From CAVTQY01 sp963736975 (GTDB lineage Bacteria; Pseudomonadota; Alphaproteobacteria; Acetobacterales; Acetobacteraceae): a stretch of DNA of 64,000 nt. Shown here piece by piece: positions 43,802 through 52,698 of this stretch. The stretch's first letter is position 1. Each line of letters opens with the position of its first letter. A program made the translations under genes and the position numbers. The notes under the pieces were generated by a model. The model was not told the DNA's origin. It ran no database searches and saw only the letters and a program-made list of their open reading frames with translations. Where the stretch lies: NCBI GenBank assembly GCA_963736975.1, contig CAVTQY010000001.1:1922001-1986000 (forward strand). The letters are read 5' to 3'.

Positions 43802-46288
43802 TCAGCGCAACAGTTGCCGCAGCACCGCTCCGGCATTGGGCAGTTTCTGCTTCGGCGCCGGAGCTGCATGCGCCGGGGCAGGCGCAGCGCCGCCGCGTGA
43901 CTCAGCCAGGGCGTTCACGCAGGATGGCGCGCCTGCGCCCAGCACGTCGGCAAGCGGGTTGTTCTTGCCGCCGAGCGCACCGATCACTGCCTCGAACCCA
44001 CGCTGCGCGACGCCGCTTTGATTCATCACCACCTTCGGATCAGCAAAACCCCCAATCACAGTCAGCGGGATGGAGACACTGGTCCCGCCGATCCGCCCCT
44101 GCGTCTGCAAGTGGAGGTCGAGTGTCTCCTGCGCCAGATTGAGACTGCCGGTGCCGCTCACCGTGATCAGCGAGGAGCTCAACAGGAGCGGGTTCAGTGC
44201 CGCCGTCCCCTGGCGGATGGTGAAGCGGGCGGCAAAGCAGCGGATCTGAGTGGCGCCTGTCCGGCCAAGGATGGCAGCAGGGTTGGCCCGCGCGATCACC
44301 GGCCCGAGCGCACGTTCCAGCAACCCGGTGTCGATCTCGCCGCCCTGCATGGCGAGACTCAGCGTCCCGTCCAGGCCGGCGGCGATCGCGTGCGGCGTGT
44401 CACCCGCGCCGTGCAAATCCGCGGCGATGGCGATGGCGCCGCTGGCATAAGCCGGTTCGCCGAGGGCGGTCAGCAGCGACTTCAACGCGACTGATGGCGC
44501 CTGCAAGCGCAATGCGACGGGCGGCGCCGGTTGCCGTGCATCGACGCTGGCCGCGCCTGTCAGAGCGCCAGCCGGCAGCGTCGCTTTGAACGGATCGAGC
44601 CGCAGTTGCCCGTCCTGCAGCACGAGATGCGCCGCGATCTCGCGCCATTGCTGGCCGCCGGTCACCAGCGTTCCGACCGCGAGTTGGACATCGGCGTTGG
44701 CAAGGCGAAGTACACCGAACGGGATCGGTTTATCCGAGAACAGGCGCGCATGTGCGGGGTGCGAGGCTGGAGGTGGCGCCGCTTTCACCGGGGGAGCCGG
44801 TACCGGCGAGGCGGGAGGTGCGGCTGGGCGGAACGCCGCCTGCACGGCATCCAGATCGATCCGGTTCGATGCGACTTTCGCCTGCAGCGACATCGGCTGG
44901 CCGAACGCCACCGACCCGTCCCCGGCAAGATCGCCCTGTGCCGACGTAAGTTTGAAACCCTGCAAGCTCGCGCCCTTCGCGAGCCCCTGCGGATCAGTGA
45001 AGCGCCCCTGAAACGCGACTTCTTTCAGCAGCGGCAGCGGCCGCCCGGCCAATGGCGATAGCGCCGCCAGGTCGGGAAACTTCGCATCGATCGCCAGATT
45101 GGCCCCGTCCATCCGGGCTGGATCGGCGATCGTCCCCTTCACCTGCGCCGTGCCGCCAGCCACCGTCGCGGAGACATCGACCGGCAACGGCCCGCCATGC
45201 AGCAGGGCCATCGGCGTGCCCGGATTGGCGACGAGCGTCACCGGCATTCCCGCATAACTGCCGGCTGCCTGTATGTGCGCCGGCTGATCGAGGGCTGGGG
45301 CCGATACGTCCAGCTTGTCCAGCTTCAGCCCGGCGGTCACCGAGCTCAGGTCCGACACCCCAGCATGCAGCACAAGATCGGTTACATTCGGAATCGGCCC
45401 GCCGGAATCAGCGACCTTCGCCGAGAACGATACGTCATGCAGCGGCGGCAGTTTGGCATTCGGCGCGAACGGCGCCAGCACCGCGAGGTCGGGCACCGTC
45501 GCTGCCAGCGACAGCGCATAGCCACGCCCGGCCAGCGGCTGCGCGATCTGCCCTTCCGCATGTGCGGTCGCCCCGGCCGCGGTGACAGTCCCCTTGACTG
45601 GCCAAGGCTGCTCGCCCGTTTGCAGCGAAGCGAGCGAACCGGTGTCGGCGCTCAGCGTGAACGGGAGCCCGTTGACCACCGCATCAGCAGTCAGGTGCAA
45701 CGGTGCTTCCGACGAGTCCTCCTTTGCCGAGAGTTGTCGGATCTCGACCGCGGCGATATGCCCGGTGCGGTCGTCGCGATAGGCCAGACGGCCGTTTTCC
45801 ACCCGCACATCGCGCAACGCGACGAAAGCACGTGTCTGTCTCGCCTGCGCCTCTGCTTGCGGGGCCGTGACTGGCGCCGCAGGGCGCGGCGGGGGAGTGA
45901 GCGTCCAGTTGACCGCGCCCTGCGCCGTCCGCTCCAGCAGGATGTCTGGTTTCACCAGCACCAGCCGGTCGATCTCGACCCGACGGTGGATCAGCGGCAG
46001 CAACGCAAGTTGCAGATCGATGGCCTGGATCGTCGCCATTTGCGGCCGCGAAAACCCAGGCGGGTTGTCCAGCGTCACGTCCTGCGCCTCGATTGTGGGA
46101 TGCAGCGAGAAGGTCAGCCCGATCGGGCCGTTCAGCGCCACATCCCGTCCGGTGGCCGCTTTCACCGCGGCGACGATCCGCGGCTTATAGTGATCGGCAC
46201 TGAAGGTGGCGACGAAGATCGCCGCAGCGATCACCGCCAACGCCACCAGCGAGGCAATCCCGATCAGCAGCACGCGCGCAAACCGCAT
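43802..46288 (-). CDS. AsmA family protein
   Basis: An 828-residue envelope protein with an N-terminal anchor (LLIGIASLVALAVIAAAIFV), then the AsmA domain (AATGRDVALNGPIGLTFSLH, PTIEAQDVTLDNPPGF) and a long beta-rich repeat region ending in the AsmA_2 domain (GEIDTGLLERALGPVIAR, VVMNQSGVAQRGFEAVIG). The family is bridge-like, proposed to move phospholipid between membranes. Its start shares one base with the stop of the sugar permease gene (TGATG), an unusual partner. Confidence 0.92.
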   Translation of the reverse strand: MRFARVLLIGIASLVALAVIAAAIFVATFSADHYKPRIVAAVKAATGRDVALNGPIGLTFSLHPTIEAQDVTLDNPPGFSRPQMATIQAIDLQLALLPLIHRRVEIDRLVLVKPDILLERTAQGAVNWTLTPPPRPAAPVTAPQAEAQARQTRAFVALRDVRVENGRLAYRDDRTGHIAAVEIRQLSAKEDSSEAPLHLTADAVVNGLPFTLSADTGSLASLQTGEQPWPVKGTVTAAGATAHAEGQIAQPLAGRGYALSLAATVPDLAVLAPFAPNAKLPPLHDVSFSAKVADSGGPIPNVTDLVLHAGVSDLSSVTAGLKLDKLDVSAPALDQPAHIQAAGSYAGMPVTLVANPGTPMALLHGGPLPVDVSATVAGGTAQVKGTIADPARMDGANLAIDAKFPDLAALSPLAGRPLPLLKEVAFQGRFTDPQGLAKGASLQGFKLTSAQGDLAGDGSVAFGQPMSLQAKVASNRIDLDAVQAAFRPAAPPASPVPAPPVKAAPPPASHPAHARLFSDKPIPFGVLRLANADVQLAVGTLVTGGQQWREIAAHLVLQDGQLRLDPFKATLPAGALTGAASVDARQPAPPVALRLQAPSVALKSLLTALGEPAYASGAIAIAADLHGAGDTPHAIAAGLDGTLSLAMQGGEIDTGLLERALGPVIARANPAAILGRTGATQIRCFAARFTIRQGTAALNPLLLSSSLITVSGTGSLNLAQETLDLHLQTQGRIGGTSVSIPLTVIGGFADPKVVMNQSGVAQRGFEAVIGALGGKNNPLADVLGAGAPSCVNALAESRGGAAPAPAHAAPAPKQKLPNAGAVLRQLLR

Positions 46289-47307
46289 CAGCGATAACCC
46301 CGCACGGCGCGGCCGATCCCGTTCGCCGCCAGCACCGCCACGACCAGGAACAACCCCTCATAGAATGCCTGGTACAGCGGGTCGATATGGGCGAAGAACA
46401 GGATGTTGACGATCATATTGATAACGAAAGCTCCCATGATCGCGCCCACCGCGCTGCCGCGTCCGCCGAACAGGCTGACGCCGCCCAGCACGACGGCGAC
46501 GATCGAAGTCAGTGTAAACCCGTTGCCCGTCGTCGCATCCCCCGCCGTCGCGCTGGCAGCCAGAAACAAACCGCCGGCCGCCGACAGCACGCCGGCCAGC
46601 ACATAGGCCAGAATGATCGACCGGCGTGCGGCGATACCATTTGCCTGTGCCGCTTGCGGATCGTTGCCGATCGCATAGATCGCCACGCCCAGCCGGATGC
46701 GGCGGAACACCGACCAGCCGACCCCCAGGGCAATGACATAGAGCAGCGACCAAGGCGCGCCCGTATTGGCCAGCACCGCCGTATAGACATCCGGCACCTG
46801 TCCGCCCGGCTGCGGCAGCACGCGAATGGCGAGCCCCTGATAGATCGACAGCGTTGCCAGCGTCACCAGGATCGGTTGCAGCCGCCCGATCCCGACGAGC
46901 AACCCGTTCACCAACCCGCAGGCCGCGCCGATCAGCAGCACCAGGATCGACCACAGCACCATGCTTCCTGCCGATCCGCCCAGGGTGATGGCGGCCGTGG
47001 CATTGGTCAGATCGATGATGCCGCCCACCGACAGGTCGATGCCGCGCGTCAGCACCACCAGGGTCTGCGCCATGCCGGCGAGCACCAGCGGCATGGTGTT
47101 GTTCACCGTCGAGGTGACCTCGAACCCGCCGGGCAGCCGTTGCTGTTGTGCATAGAACACCGCGCAATAGCCGATCACGCACGCAATCAGCAGAAAGACC
47201 GCGAGTTCCAGCCCGATATTCTGTGCCGCCAGATGCGCCCAGCGGGGCGCACGATGCGGCCGGCGCGCTGCCGTCAACTGCGGTGCGTCAGGCAGCGATG
47301 CGCTCAT
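46288..47307 (-). CDS. Sugar ABC transporter permease (RbsC family)
   Basis: A 339-residue permease of the BPD_transp_2 family. LVVLTRGIDLSVGGIIDLTN is the ribose-permease signature and GFTLTSIVAVVLGGVSLFGG with RGSAVGAIMGAFVINMIVNI is the coupling end. It overlaps the ATPase gene by 20 bases and AsmA by one. Confidence 0.93.
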   Translation of the reverse strand: MSASLPDAPQLTAARRPHRAPRWAHLAAQNIGLELAVFLLIACVIGYCAVFYAQQQRLPGGFEVTSTVNNTMPLVLAGMAQTLVVLTRGIDLSVGGIIDLTNATAAITLGGSAGSMVLWSILVLLIGAACGLVNGLLVGIGRLQPILVTLATLSIYQGLAIRVLPQPGGQVPDVYTAVLANTGAPWSLLYVIALGVGWSVFRRIRLGVAIYAIGNDPQAAQANGIAARRSIILAYVLAGVLSAAGGLFLAASATAGDATTGNGFTLTSIVAVVLGGVSLFGGRGSAVGAIMGAFVINMIVNILFFAHIDPLYQAFYEGLFLVVAVLAANGIGRAVRGYR

Positions 47308-48805
47308 GAATAGCGGCAGCGACGATCTGCTCGGCGGTAATCCCCGGCGCGGTCAGCTCGGCGGCGATGCGGCCATCGCGCATCACCAGCACACGGTGCG
47401 AGAGTTCCGCGAGTTCCTCCGCATCGCTGGAATAGAAGAGGATGGCGCGTCCCTCGCCGGCCAGCCGTGTCATGAGCTGATAGATCTCGTGCTTGGTCGC
47501 CACATCGACGCCGCGCGTCACGTCATAGAACAGCAGGATGCGCGGCTCCGCCAACAGCCAGCGCCCGAGCAACACCTTCTGCTGGTTGCCGCCGGAGAGC
47601 GCTCCCACCGGGTTGTTGATGCTGGCGGTGCGCACATCGAGCTGACGTGCCATCTCCTGGGCCGCGCGTCGTTCGGCGCCAGGGCGCAGTACGCCGGCTC
47701 CGGAGATGCGATCAAGGATCGACAACGTCAGATTGTCCCGTACGCTCATGCCGAGCAGCAGCCCTTCGGTCTTGCGGTCCTCCGGCACGAAAGCGAGGCC
47801 CACGTCCCGCCGCTTTGCCTCGCGCGGGCTGCGGATGCGTAGCGGCCGGCCCCCCAGCGTTACGCGTCCCCCGCTCGCCCGCGCCGCGCCGAAAAGCACC
47901 ATGAACAGCTCTCGGTGTCCCTGCCCGGCCAAGCCGCCAATGCCGAGTATCTCGCCGCCATGCAGGCTCAGGCTTACCCGGTCGAGGCGCGGCCCCGACA
48001 GGTCCCGCACCTCCAGCACAGCGGCACCGGCCGGCGCAGCTGGGCGCGGCGGGAACAGCGTCTCCAGCCGCTGCCCGGTCATCAGGGTGACCGCTTCGCG
48101 TTCGTCGAGCTCGGTGAACGTGCCGACATCGCGGCCGTTGCGAAACACGGTGATGCGGTCGGCGATGCTGCGCACTTCGTTCCAACGATGCGAGGTGAAC
48201 ACCACGCACGCGCCGGCATCGCGCAAGCTGCGCACGCGGTCGAACAGCCATGCCACCTCGCGTTCCACAAGGGACGAGGTCGGTTCGTCGAGAAACAGGA
48301 TATCCGGCTCGTGCGACAGGGCGCGCACGATCTCGACGATCTGGCGCTGCGCTAACGAGATGTCCTCCACCAGGGCCAACGGGTCGATATGCGTAATTCC
48401 CATGCCGGCCAGCAGCGCTTCGGCCTCGATCCCCATGCGTCGGTGACTGATCGCGCCGAACCGTCGTGGTTCCCGCCCAAGCAGCAGATTTTCGGCGACT
48501 GTCATGCCGGGAAACAGCATCAGCTCCTGAAACACGGTCCAGGCGCCGATCCCGTGCGCCTGTTCCGGTCCATTCAGGCGAATCTCGGCGCCCTTGAGGC
48601 GAATGCTGCCGGAATCCGGCTGCAGCCGTCCGCCTAGCACCTTGATCATCGTGCTCTTGCCGGCGCCGTTCTCGCCCACAAGCGCGTGCACTTCGCCGGC
48701 AGCCGCTGAAAACGACGCATTGTCCAGCGCGTGCACACCGCCGAAGGATTTCGAAACCCCGACGCCCTCGACTGTCAGGGCGCCGGGTTTTACCGGATGC
48801 GTCAT
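47288..48805 (-). CDS. Sugar ABC transporter double ATP-binding protein (RbsA/MglA family)
   Basis: A 505-residue protein with two nucleotide-binding domains. The first has GENGAGKST (about residue 45), LVEDISLAQRQIVEIVRALS and ILFLDEPTSSL. The second has a degenerate Walker A region (GIGGLAGQGHRELFMVLFG) and LSGGNQQKVLLGRWLLAEP, typical of RbsA/MglA. The ATG at 48805 was chosen at the family N-terminus and overlaps the binding-protein stop by four bases. Confidence 0.93.
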   Translation of the reverse strand: MTHPVKPGALTVEGVGVSKSFGGVHALDNASFSAAAGEVHALVGENGAGKSTMIKVLGGRLQPDSGSIRLKGAEIRLNGPEQAHGIGAWTVFQELMLFPGMTVAENLLLGREPRRFGAISHRRMGIEAEALLAGMGITHIDPLALVEDISLAQRQIVEIVRALSHEPDILFLDEPTSSLVEREVAWLFDRVRSLRDAGACVVFTSHRWNEVRSIADRITVFRNGRDVGTFTELDEREAVTLMTGQRLETLFPPRPAAPAGAAVLEVRDLSGPRLDRVSLSLHGGEILGIGGLAGQGHRELFMVLFGAARASGGRVTLGGRPLRIRSPREAKRRDVGLAFVPEDRKTEGLLLGMSVRDNLTLSILDRISGAGVLRPGAERRAAQEMARQLDVRTASINNPVGALSGGNQQKVLLGRWLLAEPRILLFYDVTRGVDVATKHEIYQLMTRLAGEGRAILFYSSDAEELAELSHRVLVMRDGRIAAELTAPGITAEQIVAAAIHERIAA

Positions 48806-49887
48806 GCAGACGGCAGGTTGACCTTCAACGTATCCCCGCAGGGCTTGCCGTCGAGCGCGGCCTGCTCGCACAGCACCACCACGGCGTCGGGGCCGGAATC
48901 GGTGAAGTCGGCGAAGAAGCTGTCCGGCAGGTCGGGAAATACGGTCTCGCCCACCTTCACGGTTGCGTCCGTCACGTAGGGGAACGGGATGGTGATGTCC
49001 TTCTTCGAATATTCGTTGTTCAGGATGCGGCGCGCGAGTTCAAGCGACACCACCGAAAGGAACGGCGGCTGGCCGATCGAGATGCCATCCACCTTGTGTC
49101 CCTCATAACCGGTCATGAATTTGCGGAACCCGTTCTCGGCTTCGCCGGCGGTCGGCGGCAGCGGGCGGTTGGCGGCGATGAAGGCCTTCAGCACGCCGTC
49201 CGTGCCGCCCTGGCACCAGATGCCGTCGATCTGCGGCAGCGAATTGAGCACGGAGGCCGTGTTGCGTTCCGCGACCGACGAGTCCCACATCCCGGTATAG
49301 CGGCTGACCACCTTGATGCCGGGGTTCTTCGCCCAGACATTGTCCGCGCCCTTGTTGCGGTCCTGATCAACCGAGGTACCGGCAACGCCGGTCACCATGA
49401 TCACGTTACCCTTGCCGCTGAGCTTTTTGGCCAGGAAATCGGCCAGTGTCTCGCCGAATTTCACCTGGTCGGTGTTGACCTTCAGCGCCTTCGGCGTGGT
49501 GACGATATTGTCGAATGACACCACCAGGATGCCGCGCGAGGCCGCCTGGTTCAGGATGCCGTTCAGGCCGGTCGGCGACGCCGCGTTGATGATGATGGCG
49601 TCCACCCTTTCGGCGATCAGGTTGGTCAACTGCTGGCTCTGCTTGCTCACGTCGTTGCCGGAATTGAACCAGCTTCCATCCACCTGCGATTTGAACGGCT
49701 CCATCTGCAGCGCCGCCTTGAAGACGTTCTCCATCTCGATGCGCCACTTGTTGCCGATGTAGGAGTTGGACAGCGCGATCTTGTGCTTCTTGCCCTGCGC
49801 CAGTGCCGGGCGCGACAGCAGGCTGATGCCGGCTGCGCTCGCCCCGGCTGCGCCGAGTAATGTGCGGCGTGTCACCCTGTGGACCAT
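48802..49887 (-). CDS. Sugar ABC transporter substrate-binding protein (Tat signal)
   Basis: A 361-residue periplasmic protein with leader MVHRVTRRTLLGAAGASAAG, a twin-arginine type. The Peripla_BP_4 fold follows: HKIALSNSYIGNKWRIEMEN, DAIIINAASPTGLNGILNQA, GILVVSFDNIVTTPKALKVN. Two cysteines near the C-terminus (VVLCEQAALDGKPCGD) may form a disulfide. First gene of the ABC-AsmA-ATP12-acylphosphatase chain. Substrate unknown. Confidence 0.92.
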   Translation of the reverse strand: MVHRVTRRTLLGAAGASAAGISLLSRPALAQGKKHKIALSNSYIGNKWRIEMENVFKAALQMEPFKSQVDGSWFNSGNDVSKQSQQLTNLIAERVDAIIINAASPTGLNGILNQAASRGILVVSFDNIVTTPKALKVNTDQVKFGETLADFLAKKLSGKGNVIMVTGVAGTSVDQDRNKGADNVWAKNPGIKVVSRYTGMWDSSVAERNTASVLNSLPQIDGIWCQGGTDGVLKAFIAANRPLPPTAGEAENGFRKFMTGYEGHKVDGISIGQPPFLSVVSLELARRILNNEYSKKDITIPFPYVTDATVKVGETVFPDLPDSFFADFTDSGPDAVVVLCEQAALDGKPCGDTLKVNLPSA

Positions 49888-50283
49888 GGTTTACCTCCCT
49901 AGGCGTCATGTTTTGGCGCGTGTCGGGTGCTAACGCAGCGCCTGCGTGATGACAACGCCTGCGGCAAATAAGAACGCCTCACGGAGCCGTGACGCGAGCC
50001 GTCACGGGGCTCCTCATGAGGTGCCCCGTGCCGGTCGTCGAGAGAGATTGCCCCATTTAGTCGGACATCACTCGAACCTTGCAACGGCCGGCGCAACCTA
50101 GCCGCATCGGTATGAGCGGACAGTGATGCAGCTCACAGCAGCGGCAAACTCACGCCGTCGTGACGCTTTCAGTCCGGCGGAGTGGGCGCGGCGCAATGCA
50201 TGATGTCATCATCTTTGTCGTCAATGGTGGCTACGGAGCGCACTATGACCGAGGAGGCCACGGGTCAGCGGCAGGTGCCGTGA
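49888..50283. other. Intergenic region upstream of the sugar ABC operon
   Basis: About 400 bases without a gene. It must hold the promoter for the leftward ABC operon (RBS aggtaaac just before its start) and contains the hairpin listed separately. I see no tRNA or small ORF with a convincing RBS. Confidence 0.55.
49983..50013. promoter_or_regulatory. Strong inverted repeat about 95 bp upstream of the sugar ABC operon
   Basis: ggagccgtgac (49983-49993) pairs with gtcacggggctcc (50001-50013) across a seven-base loop, with a small bulge. Core half-sites ccgtgac/gtcacgg are exact. It could be an operator for a LacI- or similar regulator, or an mRNA hairpin. Confidence 0.5.
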
Positions 50284-50744
50284 ATGGCCGACAGTTTCCG
50301 CGAGCCCCCCACCGTGGCCGTCTGCATCGACGGCTCGGAGCCCGGCTACATCGAAGCGGCGATAGCCGCCTGCCTGGCGCCGAACCTGGACCGGTTGATG
50401 CGGACCGGGACCAACGAACGTGCGTTCTCTGTTGTCCCGAGCTTCGCCAATCCCAACAACATCTCCATCGTTACCGGCACACCGCCCGCCGTGCACGGCA
50501 TTAGCGGCAATTATTTTTATGATCGCGCCACGGAACAGGAAGTGATGATGACGTGATTTCCACGCGCGAGAAGGTGCTCGGCACCAGCGCGGCCCGAGCT
50601 TACCGAGCCGCTGCGCTCATGGCGGCATCACCGAACAGGAGGTGCCGATGATCCCTCAAACGGCCGATCGACCTGCCCGCCGGCCGGACGCTGCGCAATC
50701 TCGATGTGGTCGATGTCGCGCTGAACCTGTTCCGCGAAAGCTGA
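50284..50744 (+). pseudogene. Relic of phosphonoacetate hydrolase (alkaline phosphatase superfamily)
   Basis: The 5' piece (90 codons) reads VAVCIDGSEPGYIEAAIAAC, SVVPSFANPNNISIVTGTPP and AVHGISGNYFYDRATEQEV, the N-terminal metal site and nucleophile region of PhnA-type phosphonoacetate hydrolase. It ends at a stop at 50554. After 75 bases the C-terminal end appears across frames: HGGITEQEVPMI-like, LKRPIDLPAGRTLRNLDVVD, VALNLFRES. Roughly 270 middle codons are gone. An ordinary enzyme has about 410 residues. Confidence 0.8.
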
Positions 50745-50791
50745 GGACGGCCCGGCTCAGGGATTGGCGCCCGGCGGATCCATGGGCCGAA

Positions 50792-51454
50792 TTAATGGGG
50801 AACGGCGGTCTCCGCCCGGGCCAGGTCCGGCACGGCCTGGCCTGCTGGTTCTGCCCTTGCTGATACTTTTCTCTCGCCCTGGAAGTCCGGCCAGCGCGCC
50901 ACGACGGTCGTGCCCTCGCCAGGCCGGCTGTTGATTTCCAGCGTGCCGCCCTGGAGCGCGATCAGCCGCTCCGAGTCGCGCAGGCTGCTCTGTTGCGCGC
51001 GAGGATCGGACCCGGCACCGTCGTCCACCACCGCAACCTGCACCCGGCCACCGTGCCGCGCCGCGGTCAGCAGGACGCGACCCCCCGGCGCCTGCGCGAT
51101 CGCGTGACGCAGCAGGCCGGCGAGCACGTCGCGGTACACGCGCGGGTCAGCACGTACCTCCAAACCTGACTGGACAGCGATCTCGAGGCGGACAAGTCCT
51201 TCCCGGGCAGCAGGGGAGAGCTCTTGCAGGACAGACCGTGCCTCCTGCTCCACAGCCAAAGCCATGCTGCCGGCGCTCTGTCGGAGCGTCACAGGGGCCG
51301 GCGGCGACGTGGTCACAGGAGCCTCCTGATCAGCCGAGGCTTCGCCGTGACCGCCACGCCCAGTCGCGGACCAGACGAGGACGAGCCCGGCTACCACCAG
51401 CAGGGGGGTCCCAAACTGAGCATACGCACCGGCCAGAATGCTGGAGGGCGTCAT
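50792..51454 (-). CDS. Membrane-anchored orphan histidine-kinase-type ATPase domain protein
   Basis: A 220-residue protein with one N-terminal helix (FGTPLLVVAGLVLVWSA), a 40-residue linker and a HATPase_c domain (about residues 75-195). The G1 box is VVDDGAGSD and the G2 box RPGEGTTVVARW. The N box reads DVLAGLLRHAIAQAP, so the Mg-binding Asn is replaced by His. There is no HisKA dimerisation domain with an H box, and no response regulator gene next door. It may bind nucleotide without being a kinase. Confidence 0.75.
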   Translation of the reverse strand: MTPSSILAGAYAQFGTPLLVVAGLVLVWSATGRGGHGEASADQEAPVTTSPPAPVTLRQSAGSMALAVEQEARSVLQELSPAAREGLVRLEIAVQSGLEVRADPRVYRDVLAGLLRHAIAQAPGGRVLLTAARHGGRVQVAVVDDGAGSDPRAQQSSLRDSERLIALQGGTLEINSRPGEGTTVVARWPDFQGERKVSARAEPAGQAVPDLARAETAVPH

Positions 51455-51527
51455 GCACCCTTATATACACCCTTTGGTTGTGCGAAGGCAAGGCAATTCC
51501 CGCTACACGCGGTCTCCACCCTGCAAA

Positions 51528-52358
51528 TCAACAGCGGCCGCCCGGGTATTCGGGCTCATTGATGAACGGGAACGGCCCCGGAAACCGCTCGACATAGAGA
51601 AGGTGTGAGACCAGCCCATCGTCTAGCGTCCAGCGGTAAATTTGAAAGGCGGGCGGCTCCAGGACGAAGGCGCCGGGATCGAGCGGGTCGAACGTCATTT
51701 CCACCTGATGCGCCACGGAAGGGGCGATCGAAGCGATCGCGTGCGCCACCCGGGTCACGATCGGGCGGTGGTGGTGGCCGCAGATGATCCGCTCCACCTG
51801 GTTGTGGCGACCGATCACCTGGGCGAACGCGCCCGCGTCGCGCAGATTGATCCGGTCCATATGGGCGATACCGCAGGCGAACGGCGGATGATGCATCGCC
51901 ACGATGGTGGGTTTGTCCGGCGCAGCGGACAGCGTTCGGTCGAGGAACTGCAGGCGTTCGGTACAAAGCTCGCCGTGTCCGGCCCCGGGAACGAGCGTGT
52001 CCAGCAGCACGAGGCGCACCGGATAGTCCTCGACTGCGTATTGCACGAAATGCGGATCGGCGGTGACACCCGGAAGATGGCTCAGGCCTTCCCGTAAGGC
52101 CTCGCGGCGGTCGTGGTTGCCGGGGATGACGAAGACCGGCATCGGCAGATGCTGCCGTACCATCCGTGCGAGATTGGCGTATTCGGCATCGAGCCCGCAT
52201 TCGGTCAGGTCGCCGGTGATCACGACCAGGTCCGGCCGCGGCTGAAAATCCGCCACCGCACGCAGGGCCCGCTCGGTCAGCATGTTGGTCTCGACCACGC
52301 GGTTGGCGGATTTCCCCGCCGGGCGGACATGCAGGTCGGTCAGGTGCGCGATCAGCAT
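51528..52358 (-). CDS. Class III 3',5'-cyclic nucleotide phosphodiesterase-like metallophosphoesterase (CpdA/GpdQ)
   Basis: A 276-residue calcineurin-like phosphoesterase. The five metal motifs are HLTDLHVRP, VVITGDLTECG, VIPGNHDRRE, MHHPPFACG and ICGHHHRPIV. This set and length match CpdA/GpdQ enzymes that hydrolyse cAMP or glycerophosphodiesters. No signal peptide. Divergent from cysD across 340 bp. Confidence 0.9.
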   Translation of the reverse strand: MLIAHLTDLHVRPAGKSANRVVETNMLTERALRAVADFQPRPDLVVITGDLTECGLDAEYANLARMVRQHLPMPVFVIPGNHDRREALREGLSHLPGVTADPHFVQYAVEDYPVRLVLLDTLVPGAGHGELCTERLQFLDRTLSAAPDKPTIVAMHHPPFACGIAHMDRINLRDAGAFAQVIGRHNQVERIICGHHHRPIVTRVAHAIASIAPSVAHQVEMTFDPLDPGAFVLEPPAFQIYRWTLDDGLVSHLLYVERFPGPFPFINEPEYPGGRC

Positions 52359-52698
52359 GGGACGGTATCCCGGATGGGAATTCCGTTGACCCGGACGACT
52401 CCGGTGTAGCCGAAACAGCGAGCACGCGGCGGCGGATGGCGGGAATGCATTAACCCTCCCATGCGTAATGTCAGGGATGCCAGGATGGCGCAGCGCCGAG
52501 CAGTTGGGGAAACGGTTTTCGGTTGCGAGGCGGAAATCCTTCGATTACAGCGGGCGCCAGACAGGGCCAGCGTCCCGGACCTCTGGCGGAGCGGATCGCC
52601 TGCGAGTTTGTCGTTGCTTCTTCCTGAAGGGCCGCTCGGGGCTGCCGGGTGCCGCGGACAGGCGCCCGGTTGTCGGACTGCTGACAAAGGTACGACGC
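52359..52698. other. Intergenic region between the phosphodiesterase gene and cysD
   Basis: The cysD reading frame is open through most of this stretch (from 52468), but its translation is low-complexity and no RBS marks an earlier start. It should hold both divergent promoters. I see no recognisable riboswitch fold. Confidence 0.5.
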
